DNA from: Candidatus Sungiibacteriota bacterium
Lineage (GTDB): Bacteria > Patescibacteriota > Minisyncoccia > Sungbacterales > HO2-52-23
NCBI GenBank assembly: GCA_016186095.1
Contig: JACPMG010000026.1
Span: forward strand, 1-34,865
Direction: 5' to 3'
Length of the DNA: 34,865 bases
Below are positions 24,129-30,213 of the stretch, piece after piece. Positions within the stretch are counted from its first letter, which is position 1, and each line of letters opens with the position of its first letter. The notes beneath the pieces were generated by a model. It saw only the letters and a list, made by a program, of their open reading frames with translations, was not told the DNA's origin and ran no database searches. Made by a program: the position numbers and the translations under genes.

Positions 24129-24254
24129 TAATGTCTAATTCCTAATTTCTAATGTCTAATAAAATTCCGAATGTCCAATGTCAAAATTTAGTTATTAGAC
24201 ATTTTAACATTGAAAATTTCATTAGAAATTAGGCATTAGAAATTAGAAATTTTA
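24129..24254. repeat. Large inverted heptanucleotide array between mraZ and rsmH
   Basis: The left block has TAATGTC, TAATTCC, TAATTTC, TAATGTC; the right block has ATTAGAA, ATTAGGC, ATTAGAA, ATTAGAA, ATTTTAG. The second is the reverse complement of the first word family. The middle contains more degenerate AATGTCC/ATTAGAC words. The right end overlaps the mraZ stop codon. Confidence 0.85.
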
Positions 24255-24686
24255 GTAAAGCCCCAACTCTCCCAATTTCTCCGCGATCATATCCGTATTT
24301 TTTTCAACTTCGCCTTTGTAACTTTCCCATCGCTCCTCATCCCAAAGCTCAAGGCGGTTATGAACGCCGGCAATTACCGTCTGCTGTTTCAAGCCGGCAT
24401 AATTTTTTAAATAGTCCGGAATCAATATCCGCCCTAATTGATCAAGTTCCACCTCCACTGCCCCGGCAAGCATAAGTCTTAAAAAACTTCTGGTGTTTCC
24501 CTGGCCCACGGGAAGCTGGCCCAGTTTTTCGGTCAACTTCTGCCACTCCTGCATGGGATAAAGAAAAAGGCAATTATCAAGGCCCCGGGTAAGTACTGCC
24601 CGCTCGCCCAGTTCTTTCCTCAATTTCGATGGTATGGCGAGACGTTTTTTGGGATCTAGGGTGTGTTTGTATTCTCCTATTAACAT
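24252..24686 (-). CDS. mraZ: Transcriptional regulator MraZ
   Basis: MraZ is an AbrB-fold DNA-binding protein that represses its own dcw operon by binding repeated GTGGG-type sites upstream. Both SpoVT/AbrB halves are visible: GEYKHTLDPKKRLAIPSKLRKEL at the N-terminus and GAVEVELDQLGRILIPDYLKNYA in the second half. The length (144 aa) is typical. Several GTGGG/GTGGA repeats lie directly upstream (24660-24765), consistent with autoregulation. It heads the dcw cluster. Confidence 0.95.
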   Translation of the reverse strand: MLIGEYKHTLDPKKRLAIPSKLRKELGERAVLTRGLDNCLFLYPMQEWQKLTEKLGQLPVGQGNTRSFLRLMLAGAVEVELDQLGRILIPDYLKNYAGLKQQTVIAGVHNRLELWDEERWESYKGEVEKNTDMIAEKLGELGLY

Positions 24687-24710
24687 GAGTTTATCCCCAG
24701 AAATGGTTAG

Positions 24711-24778
24711 TTATCCACAGTTCTATCCACATTTCCCCACTTCATTTCAAGTTTATCCCACTTTTACACATACTGCAA
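24711..24778 (-). promoter_or_regulatory. mraZ promoter with GTGG-repeat / DnaA-type boxes
   Basis: On the minus strand TTGCAG, 17 nt, TAAACT form a plausible promoter. The downstream DNA carries AGTGGGATAA, AGTGGGGAAA, TGTGGATAG and TGTGGATAAC, which can be read as MraZ boxes or as DnaA boxes (TTATCCACA at 24711-24719). Two more DnaA-type sites (TTATTCACA 24839-24847, TTATTCACT 24850-24858) lie upstream. Confidence 0.55.
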
Positions 24779-24803
24779 GAATTAACCACCACTTTTACGT
24801 ATC

Positions 24804-24827
24804 AAAAAAGTGGCTTATGAAAGCCAC
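24804..24827 (-). terminator. Terminator of the phosphoribosyltransferase gene
   Basis: GTGGCTT-TCAT-AAGCCAC followed by TTTTTT on the minus strand, about 45 nt past the stop. Confidence 0.85.
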
Positions 24828-24870
24828 CGACTAAATAATTATTCACAGATTATTCACTTTCTAGTTTTAC

Positions 24871-25527
24871 CTAGACAAATACCAATGGAATGCCGCATTC
24901 ACACCATGGACAGTCATTCTTTAAGAAAGTCAGCAATGGATCCCTTATGACTGAAATTATAGGCATGGTAAGAGCTGATCGCTCTGCCGACCATGACAAT
25001 GGCGCTCTATTAACAGCTACCGCCACCGCCGAGATGAGTGCGCCGGGTAAAGCGCGCTTAGATGCCTCGAGCGTACGGCCAGACCTGAAAATATCATCTA
25101 CAAGCAACACTCGATCATCGGGGTCACATTTGAAATATGGAGGTACTTTGATTTGCCCCGAACCTACTTTTTCCAATGTAACCGTTCTTACCTCCGGAAC
25201 CGGCAGATAATGAGCAACGCCTTGAAGCAATTGCCCCACCCCGCGTTCGGGACCAGCCACAACATTTATGTTCCGGCGAATTTCATCCGGTAACTGTAAA
25301 AGCAGAAGAAGCGCAAAGAAATCGCATATTGATCTAAACTGTAATGCTTTTTGCATATCATAGTACCGCCCAAAGTGGGACTGGTGATCAAAGGCGAAAT
25401 GAACTCTTTCTTTTCCCATCGGCGGCTCGTCATCAACATCCTGAAGCGCGCCGCACGGCCGCAACATCTCTTGGAGACGCGAACCAGTCATTTGCCGTGC
25501 TAATGACTCCATTTCACCAATGGTCAT
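24871..25527 (-). CDS. Type I phosphoribosyltransferase-like protein
   Basis: The PRPP-binding signature VLLVDDIFRSGRT (about residues 140-152) identifies a PRTase fold, as in OPRT, ComF and nucleobase salvage enzymes. The N-terminal half carries a GPERGVGQLL segment. The specific base or substrate is not evident. A C-terminal CPWCECG is unusual and could bind a metal. The ATG has GAGGG about 7 nt upstream. The gene is monocistronic, with its own promoter and terminator, and its promoter overlaps a perfect palindrome, suggesting local regulation. It might serve nucleotide salvage, which would fit an auxotrophic organism; that is inference. Confidence 0.7.
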   Translation of the reverse strand: MTIGEMESLARQMTGSRLQEMLRPCGALQDVDDEPPMGKERVHFAFDHQSHFGRYYDMQKALQFRSICDFFALLLLLQLPDEIRRNINVVAGPERGVGQLLQGVAHYLPVPEVRTVTLEKVGSGQIKVPPYFKCDPDDRVLLVDDIFRSGRTLEASKRALPGALISAVAVAVNRAPLSWSAERSALTMPIISVIRDPLLTFLKNDCPWCECGIPLVFV

Positions 25528-25560
25528 GGCTGTACCCTCTAATATAAAAAAACCAAACTT

Positions 25561-25610
25561 ATGATATCATAGGTTCGGTCTTTTGCAATACGCCACCCGG
25601 GTGGCGTATT
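25561..25610 (-). promoter_or_regulatory. Promoter with overlapping perfect 24-bp palindrome
   Basis: TTGCAA (25583-25588), 16 nt, TATCAT (25561-25566) on the minus strand read into the phosphoribosyltransferase gene. A perfect palindrome, AATACGCCACCC and its complement (25587-25610), abuts and overlaps the -35. No T-run follows it, so an operator is likelier than a terminator. Confidence 0.6.
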
Positions 25611-25622
25611 GAATTAAATGAA

Positions 25623-25654
25623 TGGGCAGGGTGAGAGTCGAACTCACGGAGTAC
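25623..25654 (-). tRNA. tRNA 3' half (no 5' half found)
   Basis: The minus strand gives a perfect T-arm (GTGAG-TTCGACT-CTCAC) followed by acceptor strand CCTGCCC and discriminator A. No GGGCAGG 5' strand, D-arm or anticodon arm lies within reach. The HNH gene reads into it and stops inside the T-arm. It is probably the remnant of a disrupted tRNA gene or the 3' exon of an intron-split one. Confidence 0.55.
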
Positions 25655-26006
25655 TAAAAGTGACCTCTTTATGACAGTTTGAACAGAGTAACTCACACTT
25701 ATCTATTTCTTTTTTAATTCGTTGCCAGCTAAACCCTTTATAGAATAATCTAGTTGGCTCATATTTCTTCTTTTTGGGGTCAAGGTGATTAAACTCAAGC
25801 GCATATTTACATCTGTTATATCCGCATTGACGACATTTTCCGCCCAAATACTCTATGGCTTGAAGCTTGACTTTTCGTGCCTGCTCAATTCTCCAAATCG
25901 TTCGTTTACGATTCTCACATCTTTTACATACGTATCTTGGATAATGATATGTACGATAAAAATCGTCTTCCCGTTTTTTAATATTACATTCCCGACAAAC
26001 TTTCAT
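25644..26006 (-). CDS. HNH endonuclease
   Basis: This 120-aa protein has an N-terminal zinc knuckle pair (CRECN...CKRCENR) and a C-terminal HNH core with its own CxxC pairs (CRQCGYNRCKYALEFNHLD then CELLCSNCHKE). Such stand-alone HNH proteins are typical of phages and homing elements. The ATG lies 2 nt after the 3' end of tRNA-Tyr, with no ribosome site, and the last codons run into a tRNA 3' half. This sandwich between tRNA sequences suggests insertion at or homing into tRNA genes. No catalytic residue is obviously lost, although the C-terminus looks truncated. Confidence 0.8.
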   Translation of the reverse strand: MKVCRECNIKKREDDFYRTYHYPRYVCKRCENRKRTIWRIEQARKVKLQAIEYLGGKCRQCGYNRCKYALEFNHLDPKKKKYEPTRLFYKGFSWQRIKKEIDKCELLCSNCHKEVTFSTP

Positions 26007-26008
26007 AA

Positions 26009-26092
26009 TGGGCGCGGCAGGACTCGAACCTGCGTAGTCCGTTAGGACGTTTGGTTTACAGCCAAATGCAATTGCCGCTATGCGACGCGCCC
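26009..26092 (-). tRNA. tRNA-Tyr (GTA)
   Basis: Acceptor GGGCGCG/CGCGCCC, anticodon stem TTTGG/CCAAA around CTGTAAA, a long variable arm as expected for bacterial tRNA-Tyr, and T-arm GCAGG-TTCGAGT-CCTGC. CCA is not encoded. Confidence 0.95.
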
Positions 26093-26130
26093 ATACTTAC
26101 AGACTATCATAAAATCTGTAAAGAATAAAT

Positions 26131-26165
26131 AGCCGGAGGTCGGATTCGAACCGGCGACTTGTTTA
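26131..26165 (-). tRNA. Second tRNA 3' half
   Basis: The minus strand reads TAAACAAGTC, then a T-arm with TTCGAAT, then acceptor strand CTCCGGC and discriminator T. The sequence starts at what looks like the 3' side of an anticodon loop and stem (TAA-ACAAG). The T-stem has one mismatch. Immediately 5' of it is one arm of the inverted repeat that encloses tRNA-Thr; no matching 5' half was identified. Confidence 0.5.
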
Positions 26166-26270
26166 TCCCGTTACATCTGCCGTATAGCCGAGGGCGAGAT
26201 TCGAACTCGCGGCCTACTGTTTACAAAACAGTTGCTCTACCACTGAGCTACCTCGGCAGATGTAACGGGA
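26166..26270. repeat. Perfect 17-bp inverted repeat enclosing tRNA-Thr
   Basis: TCCCGTTACATCTGCCG (26166-26182) and its exact complement (26254-26270) flank tRNA-Thr. The right arm shares four bases with the tRNA 5' end. The precursor could fold with the tRNA as the terminal loop. Confidence 0.85.
26186..26257 (-). tRNA. tRNA-Thr (TGT)
   Basis: Acceptor GCCGAGG/CCTCGGC, D-arm AGCTCAGTGGTAGAGC, anticodon stem ACTGT/ACAGT around TTTGTAA, T-arm GCGAG-TTCGAAT-CTCGC. CCA is not encoded. Confidence 0.94.
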
Positions 26271-26288
26271 CTGGCGCAAAATAGCTAC

Positions 26289-26354
26289 CCTGCCTGCCGG
26301 TTTACCCGCCGCAGGAGGGCAGGCAGGTCTACCGCTCCGACGTTTAGTCGGAGC
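26289..26354. repeat. Paired hairpin element upstream of the tRNA cluster
   Basis: CCTGCCTGCC/GGCAGGCAGG (10-bp stem, 19-nt loop) is followed by GCTCCGAC-GTTTA-GTCGGAGC. It fills much of the 26258-26412 gap. A TATAAT hexamer on the minus strand at 26374-26379 could start the tRNA transcript, but no good -35 was seen. Confidence 0.6.
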
Positions 26355-26412
26355 CCCGACTTAACCTTTTTAAATTATACAACAGTGCGCCGGGGCTGAG
26401 CTAAGGTGGCTA

Positions 26413-26826
26413 TTATTTCTTCACCCTCACCTCGCGAATACGATTATCCTTAGTAACGGGAGGCGTAGATTCTGGCTGCAGTTGCTTCCAATACTCTCCA
26501 TTGCCGTTTCCATTTACAGCTCTTCCATTCTCACGCACCCTTTTGAGCAACGCCACAACTCCGTTATCAAGACGCAGAAGAAAAATGTGGAGCTTATAGA
26601 GAACCTTAGTGTAGATAACCCAAAACGCCTCTTGGTAGTGCTGTTCTCGATACCACGTCTTGATATTGAGAAGAAAGAGACGTAGCCGAGCCGAGTCCTC
26701 GTGAAAACGCTCGGTAATGACCTGATCGGGAATGGCAATTAACTCCGGCAATTTAGCGGACACGCGGTACCACAGATAAAAAGTGCTGGAAACAAAAATG
26801 AGGCCCAAGATGCTGTCAAGAATCAT
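26413..26826 (-). CDS. Membrane-anchored protein of unknown function
   Basis: It encodes 137 aa with one N-terminal transmembrane helix (ILDSILGLIFVSSTFYLWY). A mostly helical cytoplasmic region rich in aromatic and basic residues follows, then a low-complexity NGNGNGE stretch and a basic tail. The start overlaps the tsf stop by 4 nt (ATGA), so it is translationally coupled to EF-Ts. I do not recognise the family. Confidence 0.65.
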   Translation of the reverse strand: MILDSILGLIFVSSTFYLWYRVSAKLPELIAIPDQVITERFHEDSARLRLFLLNIKTWYREQHYQEAFWVIYTKVLYKLHIFLLRLDNGVVALLKRVRENGRAVNGNGNGEYWKQLQPESTPPVTKDNRIREVRVKK

Positions 26827-27281
26827 AATTCAAAACGAATAAATTTTCCCAATTTGATGTTTTCGCCGAATTTTCCCGCGGCTTCATTTATCAAATCACG
26901 GACGGATTTATTCTGCTCTTTAATAAAGGGCTGTTCCAAAAATGTCTGCTCATCAACAGGATCCATGGCTGCCAGTTGCATGGCCAGATCATGCGCGAGC
27001 TCCCTAAAATCCGCGTTCCTGGACACAAAATCAGTTTCGCAAAAAAGCTCCACCATAGCTCCTATTTTCCCGTTGGAGTGAATATAGGCATCAATTACTC
27101 CGGCGCGGGCCTCTCTACCCGCACGTTTTCCAGCCAAACTGCCCAATTTCCGCTCGATTAACGCCGTTGCCTTATCCACATCACCCCCGCTCTCCTCCAG
27201 GGCTTTCTTAATATCCGAAATCCCCGCACCGGTCTTTTCGCGTAATTCCTTTATAAGTTCCGTGGATAGTTGACCTGCCAT
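26823..27281 (-). CDS. tsf: Elongation factor Ts (short form)
   Basis: EF-Ts exchanges GDP for GTP on EF-Tu. The N-terminal UBA-like domain (IKELREKTGAGISDIKKALEE) and the core motif TDFVSRNADF are present. The protein is 152 aa, against 283 aa in E. coli, and has only one core subdomain, as in several reduced or thermophilic lineages. The usual rpsB-tsf operon is split here by an opposite-strand gene. The start has AGGA about 8 nt upstream. Confidence 0.95.
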   Translation of the reverse strand: MAGQLSTELIKELREKTGAGISDIKKALEESGGDVDKATALIERKLGSLAGKRAGREARAGVIDAYIHSNGKIGAMVELFCETDFVSRNADFRELAHDLAMQLAAMDPVDEQTFLEQPFIKEQNKSVRDLINEAAGKFGENIKLGKFIRFEL

Positions 27282-27327
27282 AATTATAGTCCTACATTAA
27301 AATTAATCGGTGCCTACGGAGGCCTAA

Positions 27328-27693
27328 ATGCCCTCTCGCCCCAATTCGCAGCGCGCTTTACCGGACGGCAGAATGGTAGAAAGAGAATTTATTGAGGATC
27401 TCCAACTACTGCTTCAGGAAGGTAAAATTACCGACATCCAAAGGAATAAAGCGCTGGATAGCAGAGGGGTAGATGCGCTTATAGTGCGCCGTGACGGAAG
27501 ATCTATAAAGATTAATGTGATGGTGGATAGCATCCGGTCGATGCGGTGGCACCAAAAAGTTAACCGACGGCTTGCCCGCAAAGACGCCATGCGTATTGGC
27601 ATCCTGCTGTGGCGACATAATTCTAACATCAACCCTCAAATACGCCGCCAAGCCCTTTTGAGAGCAATCGAGGAACACGATTCCTACGCATAG
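27328..27693 (+). CDS. Small basic protein, possibly a degenerate PD-(D/E)XK-fold
   Basis: It encodes 121 aa. A GGAGG site lies 6 nt before the ATG, and a hairpin with a T6 tail follows the stop, so it is an independent gene set between rpsB and tsf on the other strand. The segment SRGVDALIVRRDGRSIKINVMVDS has the strand pattern of restriction-fold nucleases (G-x-D, then a second strand), but the expected E/Q-x-K is NVM. A strongly basic helix follows. It may be an inactive nucleic-acid-binding relative; the assignment is weak. Confidence 0.55.
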   Translation: MPSRPNSQRALPDGRMVEREFIEDLQLLLQEGKITDIQRNKALDSRGVDALIVRRDGRSIKINVMVDSIRSMRWHQKVNRRLARKDAMRIGILLWRHNSNINPQIRRQALLRAIEEHDSYA

Positions 27694-27695
27694 TA

Positions 27696-27719
27696 GCTGC
27701 CCTACCGGCAGCATTTTTT
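27696..27719 (+). terminator. Terminator of the 27.3-kb gene
   Basis: GCTGCC-CTACC-GGCAGC followed by A and T6 on the + strand, just past the stop and just before the convergent rpsB stop. Confidence 0.85.
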
Positions 27720-27723
27720 ATGC

Positions 27724-28485
27724 TTACTCCGGATTTTTTGCCTCCGCTTTCTGAATTTCGTGTTGTCCTTTCTCAATCGCTTCCCCGATACGCCCCACCA
27801 TATATCGAATTGCGGGCAGGGCATCATCGTTTGACGGGATAGGATAGTTTACCAAATCGGCGTTAGAATTGGTGTCGCAAAACGCGACCAAAGGGATTTT
27901 CATTCTCCGCGCCTCGCGAATGGCAGTATCGTCATGCGTGATATCCACGATAAAAAGCGCATCCGGCAGCCGTTTCATCGCCCGCAACCCGTCAAAATTC
28001 TTTTTTAAGCGCACAATCTCCTCCTCCTTATTCATTCTCTCTTTTTTGGTGTATTTCTCAAAGTCGCCCGAAGCCTTCTCTTTTTCTAGCCGTTCCATAT
28101 ACTCCACTCTGCCGGAAATTACTTTGAAATTGGTCAAGGCCCCGCCAATCCAGCGCTCCACGAAATAAGGCATCTTTGTCTTTTCGGCAACCTCAATAAT
28201 AATTTTTCGCGCCGCCGGTCTTGTGCCCACCAAAAGGACAAATCCGCCTTTAGCCACTATGTTTTTTATAAATTCCAGCGCCACAGCAAACTTCTCTTTG
28301 GTCGCGGTAAGATCAATTACCGATACGGTGTTACGCACCCCAAAAATATACGGCTGCATAGCCGGATGGTTTTTGGACTTAGCATGCCCCAGATGCACCC
28401 CTGCCTTCATCATCTCTTCAAGCTCTTTATCCACAACAGGCGCCAGATTGATTATATCGCTATTTAGAGCGGTTTCTTCGGCCAT
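27724..28485 (-). CDS. rpsB: 30S ribosomal protein S2
   Basis: S2 binds the head-body junction of the small subunit with S1. Family motifs are GVHLGHAKSKNHPAMQPYIFG near the N-terminus, GTRPAARKII, PYFVERWIGGALTNF and FCDTNSNADLVNYPIPSNDDA. The ORF track starts 12 codons too early: those codons span the promoter's own -10 region, and the ATG at 28485 (MAEETALNS) follows a TATAAT with a leader of about 12 nt. The length from there is 253 aa. Confidence 0.96.
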   Translation of the reverse strand: MAEETALNSDIINLAPVVDKELEEMMKAGVHLGHAKSKNHPAMQPYIFGVRNTVSVIDLTATKEKFAVALEFIKNIVAKGGFVLLVGTRPAARKIIIEVAEKTKMPYFVERWIGGALTNFKVISGRVEYMERLEKEKASGDFEKYTKKERMNKEEEIVRLKKNFDGLRAMKRLPDALFIVDITHDDTAIREARRMKIPLVAFCDTNSNADLVNYPIPSNDDALPAIRYMVGRIGEAIEKGQHEIQKAEAKNPE

Positions 28486-28503
28486 AAAGATTATGGTAAC
28501 GAA

Positions 28504-28554
28504 ATTATAGCATGGACACAAGGAGTTGACAAGATGATAAAATTGATATATAAT
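28504..28554. promoter_or_regulatory. Divergent promoters with overlapping -35 boxes
   Basis: Rightward: TTGACA (28526-28531), 17 nt, TATAAT (28549-28554). Leftward to rpsB: TTGTCA (28527-28532), 17 nt, TATAAT (28504-28509). The two -35 hexamers share five base pairs, so polymerase cannot occupy both at once. Confidence 0.8.
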
Positions 28555-28592
28555 AATGGTGCGGGAAAAAACCGCGCCTTTGGGAGGATGCC

Positions 28593-28676
28593 ATGTTGCG
28601 TAAGTGCTCCAAGCAGATGGTGGCCTGGTTCGTTGCCATCGCCCTCATGGCCTCCCCTGCGGCGTTCCAAATTTGA
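28593..28676 (+). CDS. 27-aa signal-peptide-like small protein
   Basis: A consensus promoter and a GGGAGG site (5-nt spacing) drive an ATG-TGA frame encoding MLRKCSKQMVAWFVAIALM followed by ASPAAFQI. It has a basic N-terminus, a hydrophobic core and an A-x-P-A-A end, like a secretion signal or a tiny membrane peptide. The leader has a GCGG/CCGC hairpin just before the ribosome site. The TGA stop is part of the -35 of the next promoter. It may be a real microprotein or the remnant of a secreted-protein gene; its GC-rich codons differ from those of its neighbours. Confidence 0.45.
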   Translation: MLRKCSKQMVAWFVAIALMASPAAFQI

Positions 28677-28701
28677 CATTGCACAAATACTTGCCCATAA
28701 T
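28673..28701 (+). promoter_or_regulatory. Promoter predicted to start exactly at the next ATG
   Basis: TTGACA, 17 nt, CATAAT. Counting from the -10, +1 falls on 28708, the A of the following ATG, so the mRNA would be leaderless. Confidence 0.65.
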
Positions 28702-28707
28702 CTAAAT

Positions 28708-29016
28708 ATGGCTTTAGCCAAAAAGGATTTGTCACAAATAAGGGGGGTAGTGCACGATGAGGTTGAGAAAGCGGTGGAAACACTGGCTACGATAATAAAT
28801 AAAAGTTTTAACGCTGTTCAAAAACAGATTGAGCTTTTAGATAAAAAAATAGAGCTTATTGATGGAGAGCTACAGCACATCACCGCGCGTCTCAATACTA
28901 TCGAGCATGACGTCGCCGATATTAGGAAACATTTTGTATATAGAGACGAGTTTGAAGATGCAATCGCCAGAATCGCCCTAATTGAGAAAAAACTTGGAAT
29001 ACGCGGCGGAAAATGA
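28708..29016 (+). CDS. Coiled-coil protein of unknown function
   Basis: It encodes 102 aa from the ATG at 28708; the ORF track wrongly extends the frame upstream through two promoters. The product is almost entirely amphipathic helix with heptad spacing ([20 protein letters not shown]) and no membrane segment or signal. It overlaps rpmE by 4 nt. Similar short coiled-coil proteins are frequent in CPR genomes, but no function is known to me. Confidence 0.65.
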   Translation: MALAKKDLSQIRGVVHDEVEKAVETLATIINKSFNAVQKQIELLDKKIELIDGELQHITARLNTIEHDVADIRKHFVYRDEFEDAIARIALIEKKLGIRGGK

Positions 29017-29219
29017 AGAAAGACATTCACCCCAAATATCATCAAGCTAAAGTAAACTGCGCTTGCGGCCATACTTTTACAGTCGGCTCCACCAAAGAGA
29101 AACTGGATATTGAAATTTGCTCTCACTGCCATCCTTTCTATACAGGCGGATCAAAACTTGTGGACACTGCCGGTAGAGTAGAAAAATATAGACAGAGATT
29201 GGCGAAGAAAAAATCTTAG
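29013..29219 (+). CDS. rpmE: 50S ribosomal protein L31 (zinc form)
   Basis: This 68-aa protein begins [10 protein letters not shown] and carries the L31 zinc ligands: [12 protein letters not shown] and [11 protein letters not shown]. It therefore belongs to the zinc-binding (C+) type. The ATG overlaps the preceding stop (ATGA), and prfA follows, a common L31-RF1 pairing. Confidence 0.95.
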   Translation: MKKDIHPKYHQAKVNCACGHTFTVGSTKEKLDIEICSHCHPFYTGGSKLVDTAGRVEKYRQRLAKKKS

Positions 29220-29231
29220 ATGCAAAATTAG

Positions 29232-29290
29232 ACGCCACTTATGCGCAAGATAAGACGCGACTGCGTTTATCATTGCGTTACAGGTGGCGT
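29232..29290. repeat. Long hairpin between rpmE and prfA
   Basis: ACGCCAC (29232-29238) pairs with GTGGCGT (29284-29290). Inside, GCAAGATAAGACGC pairs imperfectly with GCGTTTATCATTGC. No T-run follows on the coding side. It could be an attenuator, a processing site or a palindromic repeat. Confidence 0.6.
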
Positions 29291-29313
29291 TTATAGTCGC
29301 TTCTAAACTATTC

Positions 29314-30213
29314 ATGGACATCCAAGAACTCCGACAAAAAAAAGATGAGTTGCAAAAAGAACTCTCCAGTCCCGAGATTTTTAAGAATCCTCAAAAAATA
29401 AAAGAGTTATCCATTGAACTTGGCAGAATAGAAAAAGAATTGAGCGCGCTCGAACGCCCCTTCTCTGCCGGAAGTCAATCCGAAAAAGCCATCATGGAGA
29501 TCCGCGCCGGAGCCGGCGGAGGAGAGGCGGCACTTTTTGCCGGAGAGCTTTTTCGTATGTATACGGCCTACGCCAAAAAGAAAAATTGGCAGATTTCGCT
29601 TATAGATTCCAGCCCGACCACGCTTGGCGGGTATAAAGAAGTCATTTTTGAGATTATAGGAGCGGGTGCGTATAAAGATCTGCAAAACGAATCCGGAGTG
29701 CATAGAGTCCAGCGCATACCCGAGACCGAAAAATCCGGCCGAATCCATACCTCAACTGCATCAGTTGCCGTGCTTCCCGAAGCCAAAGAAACTGATATGG
29801 AAATAAAGCCCCAAGATATAGAACTGGAGTTTTCCCGCTCCGGAGGAGCAGGAGGACAAAATGTAAACAAGGTAGAAACGGCCGTGCGCATCATCCATAA
29901 GCCCACCGGTATTGCGGTACGCTCCCAGGAATCGCGTTCTCAGCAAAAAAATAGGGAACAAGCCATGTCTTTACTACGCACGCGTTTGCTTGATGCCAAG
30001 CGCCAGGAAGATACAAAAAAAATAACCGCCGAGAGGCGATCCCAAATCGGCACCGGAGACCGATCAGAAAAAATACGCACCTACAATTTTCCGCAAGACA
30101 GAATTACAGACCACCGCCTAAAAGAGTCCTGGCACAATATAGAGCAAATTATGGCGGGCGATATAGAACCTATAGTGGGAGCGCTACAAAATTCTATCAA
30201 TGTCTCTGGCTAA
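29314..30213 (+). CDS. prfA: Peptide chain release factor 1
   Basis: RF1 reads UAA and UAG stops and triggers peptidyl-tRNA hydrolysis. The catalytic GGQ lies in [14 protein letters not shown], and the tripeptide that selects RF1 specificity appears as PET in [17 protein letters not shown]. The ATG at 29314 (MDIQELRQK) is the natural start; the ORF track begins in the upstream hairpin. At 299 aa the N-terminal domain 1 is shortened compared with about 360 aa in E. coli. No ribosome site is evident. The 3' end overlaps the convergent transglycosylase gene by 30 nt. Confidence 0.95.
   Translation: MDIQELRQKKDELQKELSSPEIFKNPQKIKELSIELGRIEKELSALERPFSAGSQSEKAIMEIRAGAGGGEAALFAGELFRMYTAYAKKKNWQISLIDSSPTTLGGYKEVIFEIIGAGAYKDLQNESGVHRVQRIPETEKSGRIHTSTASVAVLPEAKETDMEIKPQDIELEFSRSGGAGGQNVNKVETAVRIIHKPTGIAVRSQESRSQQKNREQAMSLLRTRLLDAKRQEDTKKITAERRSQIGTGDRSEKIRTYNFPQDRITDHRLKESWHNIEQIMAGDIEPIVGALQNSINVSG

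Noticed and set aside
24687-24870. Possible replication origin from clustered DnaA-type boxes
   Set aside because: No dnaA, dnaN or AT-rich unwinding region nearby, and the boxes fit mraZ autoregulation at least as well.
28491-28783. Minus-strand ORFs of 76 and 92 aa near 28.5 kb
   Set aside because: They run antisense through two consensus promoters and a better-supported short frame.
29284-29313. Upstream GTG start for prfA
   Set aside because: It lies inside a hairpin, and the conserved RF1 N-terminus begins at the ATG 30 nt later.
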